Counted from the first letter of the stretch, positions 45,201 through 57,609 are shown. The stretch: DNA of 64,000 bases from Astrocystis sublimbata (GCA_022453515.1 JAJNNY010000012.1:620001-684000); one strand, 5' to 3'. Notes: generated by a model from the sequence alone, not told the origin. Numbers and translations are program-made.

Positions 45201-48200
45201 CAAGTACTCGTGCAAGAATACTTAGACGATACCTTATGCGAGAGATGACCTACTAGGGCAACAAAACAAAGGATTGCCGGTAGACAAGAGAACAGAAGAA
45301 CAGCGCATGCGATCGCCAGATGATATATCACATTCAAAACCAATAGAGAAGCAAAGCTCCTTTCAAGCCTCAGGTGACTGTTCTCAAATGGCGTATGTTT
45401 GCAATGCGACTTACAAACGCCACACGCTTCAATTTTAGCCTTTTCAAATGATGATGTGCAAATCAAGTGCATTGATAAGATAATCTCGATATGGTAAACG
45501 AGCCAACAACAACAAAGAAACTGCCCACACCATAAGTTGTCAATTGCGTAGGGGGATTACTATGGCGATGTCATTCGTGGGGAGGTCGCCGATGCATGTG
45601 CAGGGTGAACTTGAATGCTCTGAAGCTGGCATCTGGGTCTGGGCCTAGATATCGCCAGCGTGCCAGCTTGCTGTTGGACAGCTTCGGTTGGAATACACAT
45701 GGTTAACCATACCATGCGAAGGAAAGCTGTTTCACTCGAAAGCAGGATGCAACACAGCACCAACACGTCGGATCAATGAAGAGTGTAATAACACAACAGC
45801 GGACAGACCTTTGGGTCGTAGATGGCACCATTCTGACGGCAAGCATAGAAGCCATGAGAAAAGTTGACAACGACCTCACGTTGTCACTCCAATATACTTA
45901 TGGACTTGGCAGGGTACCTGCTGTGGCTACGAACTACCTAGTTGCTCATACCTTTCACTACATTACATAGTAGTACGTTGTATGTAGGTAGACGGAAGAG
46001 GTACGTCGATTGCGCATCTTCATATCATGGTCAAAACCTCGGCGGGCGCTTCCTTTTTCTGACCTAAGGATAGTACTCAAGGGTCAACATGTCGTGGATG
46101 TCGGTACTACTGTAGGTATTAGTTATAATCATGCGTACTATATAGGTACGGCTGTAACTTCTCAATGCGCACGACGGCCAGATTAGGCATACGCAACTTG
46201 GAAGTAACACCTTCGTTAGCGACACCGATAACTACGCGTCTCTGTCTTAGCTAGGATGCTAGGTACTTAGGTAGCTAGGCACGTATCTAGCGTCTCTGGC
46301 AAAAACCGTTGCTTCACCATGGTTGAGGAAGGGAAAAAAAAAAAAAAAAAGCCACAGCAGCCACTCGGAGATCTTAGCATACAATTTCCCGAGCTGGACC
46401 CGGTCGAGTAACAGTTTCCTGGCCGGGCGTTTGCTTAACAAGATATACCTCGTACGGGTCTTCGGGCTGGGTCGCGGGCGTTCAGCTTGAACGAACCCCC
46501 TTTCCCTTGCCTATCCTGGAATGTGTCGAGGGAAGGAGACGAGGGAGACAAGAGAGAGCTGCGTGCTGTGGGGAAGCAATATAAAGAACAATGCATTGAT
46601 TGGCTACGAGATGCACTGGGGAGGGACTATCCGAAATTTCTGGCGCGCAGGGATTGACAAAGCCCTGCATTAGTGCTGCCGCGCCTTCAGCGCACCGAGG
46701 TACCTGAGCATAATCATCATCATCATCATCGACCACTGCTGCTGCGGCTCGATCGAACGGGTGGGAGTACGAGTAGGTACCTAGATAGGTGTCTACCTGT
46801 AGGTGCTAGGTACTATGAGGTTGCTTCGGAACATTGAATGGAACAACTTACAAGGCGTCTACGGTGGTTTATCACTGTCATCAGATGAAAAAGAGAACCC
46901 ACAGCTGCGCAGCTCCAACCAAGTCCTCTACTTATCAGATACACGATTCCTGCACGTTACCACGTGGGTATGTGTAGGTACTGCCTATGTAGGTAGATAA
47001 TTGTATATGTACGAGTATTTGTAGTGTCACTACCTACACCGGGTATGTGGTGTCCCTCCCTAGTTCGATCCCTACTTACCTAGGGGGGTGGCTAGGATAG
47101 TTATTTGATCTTCAAGACCATGCCCAGAAGCCAATGCGACGCTACTTGGCCCTGCTTGAGCGAGGTCCCTCTAGCTTGAGCACAGAGCTTGTCGCATCCT
47201 TTCCCTCGGTGCACACGCGGAGAGGACCCGGTCCTGTACATACACCCCCCTTGTCCTGCCCTGGCGTGCCTGGCTCGGACCTTGTCTTGGACGCTAGTGT
47301 AAGAGAAGGAGACATGGGCAGGCCATGAGCGTGGGCGAGCGTGGGCGCGATGGGCACGGAACATAGGGCGATGGTCGATGAATGAACGAATTGCTGCCCT
47401 CTGTCTGGTTGCGCCACCCACTCACTCGCCCACTCGCCCACCACCGTGCGCCGCTACCAACCAACTACCTACTCGTCCTGCATTGATCGCCCATTCGATC
47501 ACGACCCATTCCTCCCATCCATCATCGCCGTCCTCTTTGAGTCCCTTCCTCCCCTTTGGCCGTTTTGCCATTCGACACGCTCATTTGCACCCCTCATCGG
47601 GACCGTCGTTGATACGCTCGTTTGTACCAGTATACATAGTACTTTTCATACACATACCCGTCTTCGTTTGTTTCTTGGTGTATTGTAATTGGGACTCCCT
47701 CTGCTACGTATCATTTACCACCCACCACACACACTCAGACACCTGGTCGAGCAAACGGATATCTCATCTCACCCCATGCTCCTCGTGGCCCGTCCCTCAT
47801 CCCTGAGCAACCAGATAGGTACTGTGCAGGTGCTTCATTGAGCTCGGTGCACACTCCCTCATTGAATACCCTCGCCGTGTGGAGTGGTAGGTAAGGTACC
47901 TTGCTTGAGTCTCATCCCCCCAGCCTACCCTGTCCATGCTTTGTGTTATCACTTCCCACACTCGATATCTCGCCTCTCTCTCTCTCCCTCGCCTTCTTTC
48001 GCTTCCATCGCCCCCTTTTGACTTGGTTCTGTTTGATTCCTGACGTCGAAGCAAGTCAGGACGACTGTCAGAGCAGCTGCAGCCAGTCTGAAGCTTCTTC
48101 CCCGCGGGTTGTAGTACACGACGACCTCTCGCCTTCTCATTGCGGCCATGTTCTAAGTCTTCCTTTGTTTGTCTAGGCTCGGCATAGGAGCTCAACATCC

Positions 48201-48341
48201 AGTTCATCCTTTGCTCTGCCCGACCTCTTGAGCTAGTATATCGTTGGGCCCGGTACACGCGGCTTCTCTTCCACTCACGGCTGGCGCCGTCGAAGCCTTT
48301 ACCGTCCCTCTTGGAATACAGACCCGGACGATTGCAACACG
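42276..48341. other. Gene-poor 6 kb region
   Basis: No supported gene in about 6 kb. The open frame at 43345-43674 (109 residues) and others below it match nothing I know. It contains a 17-A run (46334-46350), an (ATC)n tract (46710-46731), many ctaggtag motifs from 44.2 kb rightward, and a pyrimidine-rich leader region before the DENN gene (47400-48000). Confidence 0.5.
46334..46350. repeat. Poly-A tract
   Basis: Seventeen consecutive A residues in intergenic DNA. Confidence 0.85.
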
Positions 48342-51234
48342 ATGGGGCCGTCACTCAATGCACACTCATCCTTTACGCGGCCGCGTACAAGCGACCGCGA
48401 AGCTCGTCCGGCCACCCGCGATCAGGGCGACACCAACCTCATCATCCCCAGCCGGACCTCCTCCCTCCATTCGCGCATCACCCAGCCGATTCCCGGCACG
48501 CTCAGTGGGAAACCGCAACAGCGGACGCCCAAGACACTGACACATGCTTACATGGTGTGTGGTGTCGGCCGTGAGCCTTCACAATGGGTCAAGGCCCCGG
48601 CCCCTTCTCAGGGCAAGATAGGCCACATGAAGGGCGCCGTTGGCCAGTTTTGGTTGCCAGAAATCCTGGGCAGCAGCCCGCGGTTGGAACAGGACAACGA
48701 CATTGCGAGAGCCCTGCATGCCGCTATGCGCGTATGTGAAGCCTCATGGTATCCCACACCAATGGTAACAGTATCGGCCATGCTGACATTCAAGTAGGCA
48801 TGCTTCCCTCACGATGTCGAGATTTGCACCGGTCGTAGTCAGCCTCACTGCGTCCACCATGCTTTTGTTCTTCAGCAGGATTCATCACACACACTGTACG
48901 GAATCTGTCTACGAGTGTGGTCTCGCGCCGATGACAAGCGAGCCGAGACTATTCGAGACCTACGGAAGCGCACGGAGACCGATTTCTACGACAACCCCGA
49001 CGAGACCTATTGGATCCCGTACTGTTTGTCTTTTCTCTCCCGGTATCCGCTTTACAACCTCCTTGGAGACTACCTCCGTGGCATGTGGATTCATTGGAAC
49101 AAGGCCACAAACCTCTTCCACGCCGAAGAAGTGTCTCGAATTCTCAGCTTCCCCGCACCACGGCTAAACGACCTGGTTCGCATCGACATGAAGGACTACG
49201 CCTTGTGTTATCAATTCCCATCGTCACCCACTGGTTTTCAGAACTTCGCTATGTGGCCCCTCTGGAGCTGTTTGTCAATCCCGAACATTGTGGGCGTCAT
49301 CGAGGCGGCCATGTCCCCTACGCGACGCATCATTTTCGTCAGTCATTACCCTGCGATGCTGACTGCTGCGGCTGAGACGGTTCGGTTTTGTGTTCGAGTC
49401 TATGAGTGGAGTGGGTTATACGTGCCAGTTGTACATGCTCGCCATGCAAAGGACCTCGTCCAAGAACCCGGCCCATACATACTAGGCGTCACGGCCGAGT
49501 GTCGTACACTGTTCACCGCCCCGACCGACGCGCTGGTGGTCGATCTCGATCGCAACTTCGTCCTCACCTCGAGCCCGCCAACTGCCCTAAGTCCTGGCCA
49601 GCGCAATAAGTTTGTAAATCGGTTGACTCAGGCGTTGAACGGCGATGTAACCCCATCTGGCGTCCCACAACACCTGCGATCTGCCTACGGGGGTGGAAAA
49701 CTTGTTCCTGCCGGTCAAATCATTGTCATGCGTGGCGAGGTTGAATCGATTCAGGATCCGGAGTGGTGGAATCAAGATTCAATTATGGCCGTAATGGACC
49801 ATGTCTGCGAGAAAATGGTACGGTATTCTCATCCTCAATATTTTGAACTCGATGCTAATATGCGGTCAGGGACGCAATACTGGGTTGAAGGCGGTTTTCG
49901 GTGGCCCAGTGAAGAAGCCCCTCATGACGAAGGTGTCTATGAGACATCTCAACGAAATTGTGAGAGAGCGCAACCAGTATTCACGAGATGCCATGGAGGC
50001 ATGGCAGGATTTCATCAATTTGAAGGGCCGTATGGACACCGAACTTGCCAAGGTTTCCAAGAGAAACAACTACTTGGTCGAAGAGCTGGATAACTGGAAG
50101 CAACAGGTTCGTCACTTCGTCATCCCCTCAATTGATTATGCTAACTTCTTCCAACAGTTCCTCAAATTCCAAGCCTTTGCCGAGCAACTCACGAAGGAGA
50201 CGCAGGATCTCAAGAGCAAGATTGACACTCAGAAACGCGAGAACCGTCGTTTGGTCGGTCTTGTGGACCAGCAAAAGGACGATAACGCTCGTCTATCTGT
50301 TCGCCTAACTGGCACTGAGAAGCAGCGCGATGACGCACTTGAGGCCCTTGTCCTCCAGCAAGAAATTGCTGAGGAGCTCGAGCGCGAGCGTAAGCGCAAT
50401 AAGAAGGAGCTGGCCGCACTGCAACAGACAAATGCAACCATGGTCAGACAGCGAGACGAAGCAAGACGGGTGGTACTGCATCTCCGCAGCCTGATTGGAG
50501 GCCAGTCCCATCACATGGAACATTTAGTCCGCTCCCTCACAACAGCGGATGACTTCATGAGTGAGTTCGAAGACAGTTTCGGCGAAGAGGAGGAGGACGT
50601 CGATGCGAACGGTAAGAAATTGCGCTCGCCTTCCAACATAATTTTAGCTGACCTTGCTCCAGGTCGCCTCAATACCCCTAGCCGTTATCAGGCCAAGCGT
50701 GTCTCTGCTGCCAGCTTCAAGGACGTAGCAGACCGTCATCTTAAGGACAAGACTGATGCTATCGCTCACATTATTAGGAATATTGCTGAGCAGTGTCAAG
50801 CTGCCGTTGAGGGTCTAGAGCTTGCTCACGACGCGGATGGCGAGCGTCCCAGGATGTCACGCCGCACCAGCAACATGTCTGGCGCTCGTAGCGAAGACGG
50901 CCATGACAATTCTACCGCCTCGGAAGGCGGTGAGGACAGCCGGCTCCAGCCCCACCGGCGGTTTTCAAGCATCCCCCCCACGCCCGACTTGATCCCCAAT
51001 CGCAGCAGCACATCAATGTCATACACATCTACTATGACAACACCCGAGCGCACAAGTCAGCAATATCATGTTTCAGCTGAGATACCCACCAAAATCGTCG
51101 AGGATGATGAGGATGATCTGGCCCACAGAAGTGACGCCGACGTGATGATGTCCCAGGAACCCGGTGTCATGACCAAGCATAGCATGATCAACCGGTCCTC
51201 AGCTCGTATCAGCGCCTTCGGTGGCAGCAGGTAG
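48342..51234 (+). CDS. DENN-domain protein with coiled-coil C-terminus
   Basis: Exons 48342-48731, 48798-49817, 49870-50106, 50158-50611, 50663-51234; about 890 residues. A disordered start is followed by a uDENN-like part (GQFWLPEILGSSPRLEQDND, CFPHDVEIC, HHAFVLQQDSSHTLYGICLR) and the central DENN block (WIPYCLSFLSRYPLYNLLGD, RRIIFVSHYPAMLTAAAETV, VPVVHARHAKDLVQEPGPYI, ALVVDLDRN). Then come a long coiled coil (about 300 residues, EELERERKRNKKELAALQQT) and a Ser/Thr-rich tail. DENN proteins are exchange factors for Rab GTPases in membrane traffic. The last two introns are 51 nt each, in frame and free of stops, so an unspliced read-through is also open; they are treated as introns because of consensus ends and CTAAC/CTGAC branch sites. 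Start uncertain. Confidence 0.85.
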
Positions 51235-52237
51235 ATGCCGTTTTGAGCTCTACGCACTGTTACTTTTTCTCTGTGTATATTGAATGCGTTGTACGTTGTG
51301 CCGATGTTTCTTGGAAGTTGGCACCTGGCGTTGTCCCCACTGGACTGGATCACTTTTCTTCTTTCTTCACACCACGTCTGCTCTTCATTTTGCCATTCCA
51401 TGGCTCTAGCCGACTCTAATCTCTTTTGACATGAACTTGCGACATTGGAGCATTGTGGTGGTGCACCCCTCGAAGGGAGTGACGAAGATTCCCCTACAGT
51501 AGGGAGAGCAATTGGGCTTGTGAGGATAGCTGAAACAGACGAATGCCTTGGTCTACCCTGTAACGATTTCTTGCTGTGTATAGCAGGCGATGCTCTTGGA
51601 TTTTGTCGTCAAAAAACTTGAGTTCACGTCTTTCTTTTGCTCAGATTAATTCATGAATACCCAATATATATAAACCAAGACAGAGCATTGCTTGTTCGAA
51701 TGATGACTTTCAATTGAGTGACGTGAGTGATCTTGTGCAGCAGACGGATTGGCATCCCAAGCAAGGTATGTCGTCAAATAAAGGCAATGGACTAAAAAGG
51801 TGAATTGCGACGGAGTCAAATTTGGCCGCTCTTAACTTTGTTGGCATTCGCTGTGTCTGGTCCCGAGCTCTGGGAGGCTTCGCTTTTCTGGGTTGCGATT
51901 TCCCAAAATGATAGGCATACAAGCTTTTAGATAAGTAAACAGCCTTCGTCACCGCAAGCGACCAGGTAACGGGTCTGAACAACAAGGAGAGAAACAAATC
52001 GATTGTTGTATGGTGCCGCACTTGCTCTTTGACTCGTCGAACAAAGGAGCCGGTGCGTTATAATGTTGATTCAATCAATAAAAAAAATGGTGACCATCAA
52101 TCGGCACCAACACTGATCAACATCAACACAGAAACCGTTCATACATACCTACTTAGGAAGCAAAAAGGTCTACAGGCAAAAGGCACAACTAAAAAACTAC
52201 TTGGATTGGTAGGTAGTCAGGTAGGTATTGTTATACC
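51235..52237. other. Intergenic, nothing recognised
   Basis: 1 kb between the DENN gene and the next small gene, with taggtaggt motifs just before 52238 and no supported gene. Confidence 0.5.
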
Positions 52238-52798
52238 ATGGCACCTCCTACCAGCTCGGCGAAAGTGACAAGCGTCACGGGCTTGGGCGCATATCTCTGC
52301 TTGTCTGCTGCTCAGACAGAGGCCTTGCTGGGCAGCGACCAGGTGAAAGAGGCGTTTCGCCTCTTCCGGAATCGCTGTCTTGTCTCGAACGAGAAAAAGG
52401 TCGCGGACTTGCCCGACTGGCACGCTGTCGATGCGTTCTTGTTCGAGACGCAGATGTCGGACGAGTTCTTAGGATACGTGGGCAGGAAGCGGCGAGAGAC
52501 TGGTGGCGGGGCGACGACGCCGTCGGTGTCGCCGAGTGATACGGACTTCTTGGAGGAGCACCTCTTGGGGGTCTGTCGGCTGAAACCCTACCTGCTCATG
52601 CCGCACGTCGCGCTGTTCGTGTGGGGTGTCAGCGGGTTCTTGATGTCGAGTAGGGGGGCGAGGTTTGATGTTGTAAAGGATAGTGAGACTACTAGTTTTG
52701 CTGGTAGGGCTGATCATGACAGACGGGAGGTTGTCTTTGAGCGGTATTCACGTGTTATGAAGATACTGGCGTTCTTGATTGCGAAGAATATTGCTTGA
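52238..52798 (+). CDS. Hypothetical protein (186 residues)
   Basis: Single exon with a strong start context (ataccATGGCA). It is a predicted mostly helical soluble protein (SAAQTEALLGSDQVKEAFRL, PYLLMPHVALFVWGVSGFLM, YSRVMKILAFLIAKNIA). GC-rich third positions support coding. Not recognised; no signal peptide. Confidence 0.6.
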   Translation: MAPPTSSAKVTSVTGLGAYLCLSAAQTEALLGSDQVKEAFRLFRNRCLVSNEKKVADLPDWHAVDAFLFETQMSDEFLGYVGRKRRETGGGATTPSVSPSDTDFLEEHLLGVCRLKPYLLMPHVALFVWGVSGFLMSSRGARFDVVKDSETTSFAGRADHDRREVVFERYSRVMKILAFLIAKNIA

Positions 52799-53859
52799 TA
52801 TTGATCGAAGGATAGATAGTTTGGGAATGGGAGTCTCATGAGGGGGAAGCAGGATCAGTGTCTCTCGATGCATATTACATGCGAGCAGGGTTGACGATTT
52901 TGATGGATGAGAGCCAGAGTTAATTATGCATCCTTCTTTAGATGTGGTGGGAAATTTTCATTTTTAGTAGACCTATTGACTCAAGTAGCAAAAGAGGACC
53001 TAACTAACACTATTTGACAATTATGAAAAGGGGTCAAGTCTAAATTCCAGATAACGACGCGACAATTATGCGTGGAGTCGTAGTAGTCGGCTAGTTCACC
53101 TCCTTGTGCTGGCTTAGCGAAAGTTTATCCTATCTGGTTTGAGACCAAAACATCAGTTTGAAAGGAATGATCTAATGTTGTTAACATGTATCAGCTCTAC
53201 GTCCAGAGATCAGACCAGCAATATATTGCGACTGCCATCGTCTGTTAGTAGACCATGCCGAATGAATAATGGGCGAGGTATTTCTCGAGGCAAACACCCT
53301 GTCTGTGATTTCCCTCTTTCTCTGGAGGATTCATCGGGATCTTTGTCCAGATAGAAGTCCCCAATGAGCTCAAAAACACCAGTGCCTATTTCGTATTGAT
53401 GTCGAAGAACGAAGTGTGTTCGGCCTCCTGGAAGAAGATGAATCTTGTTCGCCGAAGTCATTGGTGAAATTGTTGCTATGCGAATCTCCCTTTCACGTAG
53501 TGTGTAGTAGGGAGTCATGGTACTAATGAAAGAGAAGACCGATTCTTCTCGATGATGTCGCGAGAACTAGAGAAAGAAGACAAGGGGATGCTCTGTAGAT
53601 AATGTGTTTATCGTCCAACCCCTATTCGCACCTATATCAGCCAGGATGAAAATACTACTCGCGCATTTGCGATATTTATGAGAATGAACAAAAGGTTTCT
53701 TCAGGCTACATGACCTGAAAACAGCCAAGTGATATAATGCTTTACGAAGTAGCTACCAATTCCTCTTAATGTATGCAACCGTGAAGGAGTACGTCGATTC
53801 CGGGAGTCATTAGTCCCCATTTGCGACACGCAGGTGATGATACATTGGCCTCCACAAGG
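52799..53859. other. Intergenic with one weak open frame
   Basis: AT-richer DNA between a small gene and the MYND gene. One minus-strand frame (53210-53518) is listed separately; nothing else is seen. Confidence 0.45.
53210..53518 (-). CDS. Possible small protein or gene fragment, unrecognised
   Basis: 102 residues. The part IATISPMTSANKIHLLPGGR and HQYEIGTGVFELIGDFYLDK has a natural protein look, while the rest does not. It could be an exon remnant. Low confidence. Confidence 0.25.
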   Translation of the reverse strand: MTPYYTLREREIRIATISPMTSANKIHLLPGGRTHFVLRHQYEIGTGVFELIGDFYLDKDPDESSRERGKSQTGCLPREIPRPLFIRHGLLTDDGSRNILLV

Positions 53860-54729
53860 TCAAGCGTGAACACTGGAGGCCTTGCCACTTTGCATATCAA
53901 CCGTTGCCGTAACAGTAGAAAGCCCACCGCCGTAGCCGCCGTTTTCCATCATGACCATGACGCTCCTCATATGAGTCCCGTCGTCGCCCCCAGGCCCACG
54001 ACCGATGACGACCTGGCCCAGCATCCGCAGTTGCATTGGGAATCGCGCATCGCCATAATGCTCGATGATATCGCTCTTCTCGACGGCACAACCAAGGTCA
54101 CACCATTGCGACGAATCCACGGCAAGCCTCTCACACAATTTCTGCTTCTCAGCATTCCACCAGGATGGCAATAGACCCGGTCGAGAGGCGGCCCGTCGCA
54201 GGAACTTGCGGAAGCCGGGAAGACTAGACTCAGCACCGCCGTAGATGCTGTCTGCGGCGGCGTCACCGTCGAGTTTGTAGTCATCCTCAAGTCGTAGACG
54301 ATAGCAATCGATCAACAGCCCTACAGCACAGAGATCCAATATAAAAGATGACCTCAGACAGGGGCTGCTACTCTCGTGACATGAAGAGCCCAGGTTTTGT
54401 TACTTACTGGGACAAAATCAGTTATACAGAACTCTACAACACACACACATTGGTACCTACCGATATACGTCTTTCTCTGGACGATCATGCAAGTAAGTGT
54501 TGTTGTCGAGACGGGAAAAGGGCTTGACAATCGGCTGCTCCAGGCCTTTTGGCGGAGAGAGGAGTGTGTCCGCTGGAACTGGGTCAATTGCCGATTTCCG
54601 GCAAGTCTTCTTGTGCTCTTTCCAATCGGCCTTCTGACAATCTTTCGAATAGTATAGTGTTGTTGAGCACTTGGAGCATCTTTTCAGCTCCGACGAAGCC
54701 TTCTTGCAGGTGTTGCAGGCTCCCTCCAT
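53860..54729 (-). CDS. MYND zinc-finger protein; splice/frame mismatch between its two exons
   Basis: Exon 1 starts at ATG 54729 (MEGACNTCKKASSELKRCSK) and carries a MYND finger with the C-x2-C...C-x2-C...C...H-x3-C pattern (SKCSTTLYYSKDCQKADWKE, HKKTC), then LEQPIVKPFSRLDNNTYLHD to a donor at about 54467 (cg|gtaggt). The second exon runs from about 54322 as LLIDCYRLRLEDDYKLDGDA, ADSIYGGAESSLPGF, RPGLLPSWWNAEKQK and DIIEHYGDARFPMQLRML to the stop at 53860. This is a familiar fungal MYND-plus-C-terminal-domain protein of about 230 residues, function unknown (MYND fingers bind proline-rich partners). With the only AG acceptor available (ctgtag|gg), one G too many lies in a GGG run, so the joined frame fails by one base. 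It is either an assembly indel or a broken gene. Confidence 0.7.
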
Positions 54730-55536
54730 TCTGACCAGATTCTGTTTTCCCGACAAGCAAATGATGGATGGACCCTGGGAAACTGTTGGCCGATGAGTAT
54801 CAGTTTCGCAATGCTGCAATTTATTTATCCAAGTACTGCCATGGCACGGACCACTTGCGGTTTCGGCGACCTACGAGGGCGAGGGCTGAGACCTGATATG
54901 GTGGCGCATACCTTCGAAGGGGTTGAAACGGTGAATCTATCCCTGCACAATACAGGGAGTACGAGTAAGTAGCTTCGTTGATTGGAACAGCGGGTTGGCA
55001 CGTTGCGCTATCAACACTTGCCACAATCACTTATATATGGGGGATGCAGCGGCTTGCTTGCTCGAAAGGAGGCCGATTGCTCACAGTCATCAGGCTCGAA
55101 CTTTTTGATTTTGAAAGAAGGCTAAATTTCCCCAGATGAGATGAGTGCCGAAATGGAAATCCTTACCGTATGATGTTATATAAACATCAATATGGTGCTA
55201 AGCTGACACTGGTCTTCTGAATACGTAAGTGAGTTGCTTCACAAGCTCAACAGGCCTCTTTAAAGATCCTGCAACGACGGAGTTTCTGTTACCATTGTAA
55301 TTAATGTATTGATATGTCTATTCCGCGTTACCTGCCTAGGTAGGCATGTGGACATGGGCTAAATTAGTTTTCAATATATGGAGCGTAACTCATAACGCTC
55401 GGACGCTCAAGTAACGTTTGATTCATTTCATGTTCGCGTTATTTCGTCCCGCATTTGATGCCTCTATCGTTGACCAGCGTGGACAACGAAACCATCATTC
55501 ATACATTAATCCCGAAACATATATCTTCCAAAGATG
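54730..55536. other. Intergenic upstream of MYND gene
   Basis: About 0.8 kb, AT-rich in its right half, containing a cctaggtagg motif near 55334. No gene seen. Confidence 0.5.
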
Positions 55537-55795
55537 CTAGAATTCCATCTTTGGCAGCATGGGGGCTGGCTGCTCGATCACTGTTGGAATGTAAGCGGGG
55601 TCCTCCACGCTGACAGAATTGCTGGGAAAGCCGCCCACGTTTGGGAACGAAGCACCAACCTTCTTCTGAATAAAGAACATATAGACGATGTTCAACCCGA
55701 TAGCTAGCATTGCTTACCGCTTAATCTCCTTATACTGTAAGACTGACCTGCAGCGCCATACAACTTCCATATAGTCGTAACCTGACTGACACATG
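55537..55795 (-). pseudogene. Orphan 3' exons of a membrane protein
   Basis: On the minus strand the frame MLAIGLNIVYMFFIQKKVGA, SFPNVGGFPSNSVSVEDPAY, IPTVIEQPAPMLPKMEF runs to TAG at 55537. Just upstream TTIWKLYGAA can be joined through a very short gap (gtcagt...taag), giving a transmembrane segment and a cytoplasmic tail. No coding continuation is visible further upstream (55800-56300). It looks like the surviving end of a membrane protein gene. Family not recognised. Confidence 0.4.
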
Positions 55796-56319
55796 GAGGA
55801 GAGGGTATTCAGCGCCGCTGAACTTGGGTTATCTCTTAAACGGCCCGCTTAACTCAGGATACCCGTTCTGAAAATGACACGAGCCAGTTGTTGACATGAG
55901 GCTTGTGTATACTCAACATGATTGAACATGATACACAAGGCTCAAAGCTTCCCCGTGAGAAGGGCACGCGGTAGTATAACTTCGAGCGCAGCTGAGCTTA
56001 TAACATTTTTTGATAATTAGGGCCTCCGAACTAAATGCGAAAATTCGGCGTGTTAGAAAGGACCAAGTGGCGACAGTGCGCGTACTCTTCAGTAGCTTTG
56101 ATAAGTTTCTATTGGCGCAGGAATAGCGCCTTAGCTTGAAGGTCCCAATTGAAGCGAATTCGAGGCTACTGCATTATAGCGTTTCGTTGATTTTATCGAT
56201 GTACGCGACTGCATTTGGATAAAGGGTGGCCATTGACACTCCCAACTTGACAGTGCATGGTATGGGTCTCTCGAGCAAAATCCGTTCGTTTCTCGAATGA
56301 ACGAATTTAGATTCAGTTG
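55796..56319. other. Intergenic, nothing recognised
   Basis: AT-rich, about 0.5 kb, between the orphan exon and the 3' end of the RING gene. Confidence 0.45.
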
Positions 56320-57609
56320 TTATAGTCGTGGTGGGTGTTCTCGTATTGTGTTATCACTCAGACGCCGAGATAGATTTGGGGCGCTGGTGTTCTCCTGGTT
56401 GCCAGCTAAGGAGCCATTCATGTTTGGCGAGCTCGTCCCAACTCTTCCTCGTTCTTGCAGCCGGAAGTTCATGAGCCAGCGAACATGCATTCCAAGAACC
56501 CCTAGCGTGCTGCGAATTTCGGTCAGCTGGTCTTTGATTGGAAGTGTTTCGTTGAATAGCATGACGGAGTGCCGGCCTTCGACCTCGTTGAGGGCAGAAG
56601 AAATACGCTCGACTTTGGCCTCCATGGTCTCAAATAATGACAAGAAATACTGGTCTCGAGATTCGTAAGGGGCCAAATCTGTGGATGCTGTGTTCTCTGG
56701 CAAGCTGATGTCGGCCATGGCCTCGGACGTATTGGCCGAGGGACCGGAGAAACCCTTGTTCTCGAGGAACTTGATCCGCCGTTCCTTTAGTTGCTCTTTC
56801 TCTTGTAGGACCTTGAGCTCCGACCGAAGCTCCGCTAATTGCTCTCCCACAGGACCGACGACCCTGTAATCGCACAGTCGCGCATGCTCGTCGAGCATCT
56901 TGCGTTTGACCAGTGATGCGCAGCCGAGCGGCGCAAACTTGCATGGCGTCTCCGCTTCTGTACATTCCTTCGCATGCTCATCCTGCTTGTGGCGCACATA
57001 TTCGGTGCCACATAGCTCACAGGTCTTCTTCCTGTTGGTGCAACGGTTGTCCTGATGGTCTTCCAAGTCGGCCTTTTCATACACATTTTCGCAGTACTGG
57101 CATTTGACGTCGTAATGCAGACATCCTTTCCCAGAGTCTTTGCGGATCACTGTCTTGCGGCAGGAGGGATGCGGGCATGGCACCGGGGTCTTGTCGCAAT
57201 AACGAGCGACGTGGTTTTCGACGAGAGACCGAGCTACGACAAGACGGCAGCCGTGGGAGCGGTTGGGACATCGGACGAGCAGGTTGTCGAGCTGGTTATG
57301 GACGATCCTAGGAGCGGGTCGCGTCTCGTCGGGGAGTTTCAGCGGCAAGCGATCGACGGGGCAGATGGGGTTCAAGCTGTGAGCGTGGTCGATGCATCTC
57401 TGGCAGAAGACATGGTCACAGTTGGTGATGGCGGGGGACACCAGCGGAGTGCGGCATATTGGGCATATCAGATTCTCGTCCACTTCAGCCTCGTACTCGA
57501 GAGCTCGGAGATCGACGAGGGGCGAGGTCGGTTCGGGTTGGGCCAGAGGCCGCAGGGCGAGCGTGGTGGACGAGATCAAGCCCTCCTCGGGTGTGTTCGG
57601 GGGCGGCAT
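56320..57609 (-). CDS. RING finger / TRAF-type zinc finger protein
   Basis: 429 residues, single exon. A C3HC4 RING finger lies at about residues 48-90 (ENLICPICRTPLVSPAITNC, DHVFCQRCIDHAH, CPVDRLPL). It is followed by TRAF-type zinc fingers (RCPNRSHGCRLVVARSLVEN, CPHPSCRK, CQYCENVYEKADLEDHQDNR, CELCGTEYVRHKQDEHAKEC, CKFAPLGCASLVKRKMLDEH) and then a coiled coil (LAELRSELKVLQEKEQLKER). The C-terminus is Asn/Ser-rich. This is the fungal TRAF-like E3 ubiquitin ligase layout without a MATH domain. Substrate unknown. Confidence 0.9.
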   Translation of the reverse strand: MPPPNTPEEGLISSTTLALRPLAQPEPTSPLVDLRALEYEAEVDENLICPICRTPLVSPAITNCDHVFCQRCIDHAHSLNPICPVDRLPLKLPDETRPAPRIVHNQLDNLLVRCPNRSHGCRLVVARSLVENHVARYCDKTPVPCPHPSCRKTVIRKDSGKGCLHYDVKCQYCENVYEKADLEDHQDNRCTNRKKTCELCGTEYVRHKQDEHAKECTEAETPCKFAPLGCASLVKRKMLDEHARLCDYRVVGPVGEQLAELRSELKVLQEKEQLKERRIKFLENKGFSGPSANTSEAMADISLPENTASTDLAPYESRDQYFLSLFETMEAKVERISSALNEVEGRHSVMLFNETLPIKDQLTEIRSTLGVLGMHVRWLMNFRLQERGRVGTSSPNMNGSLAGNQENTSAPNLSRRLSDNTIREHPPRL

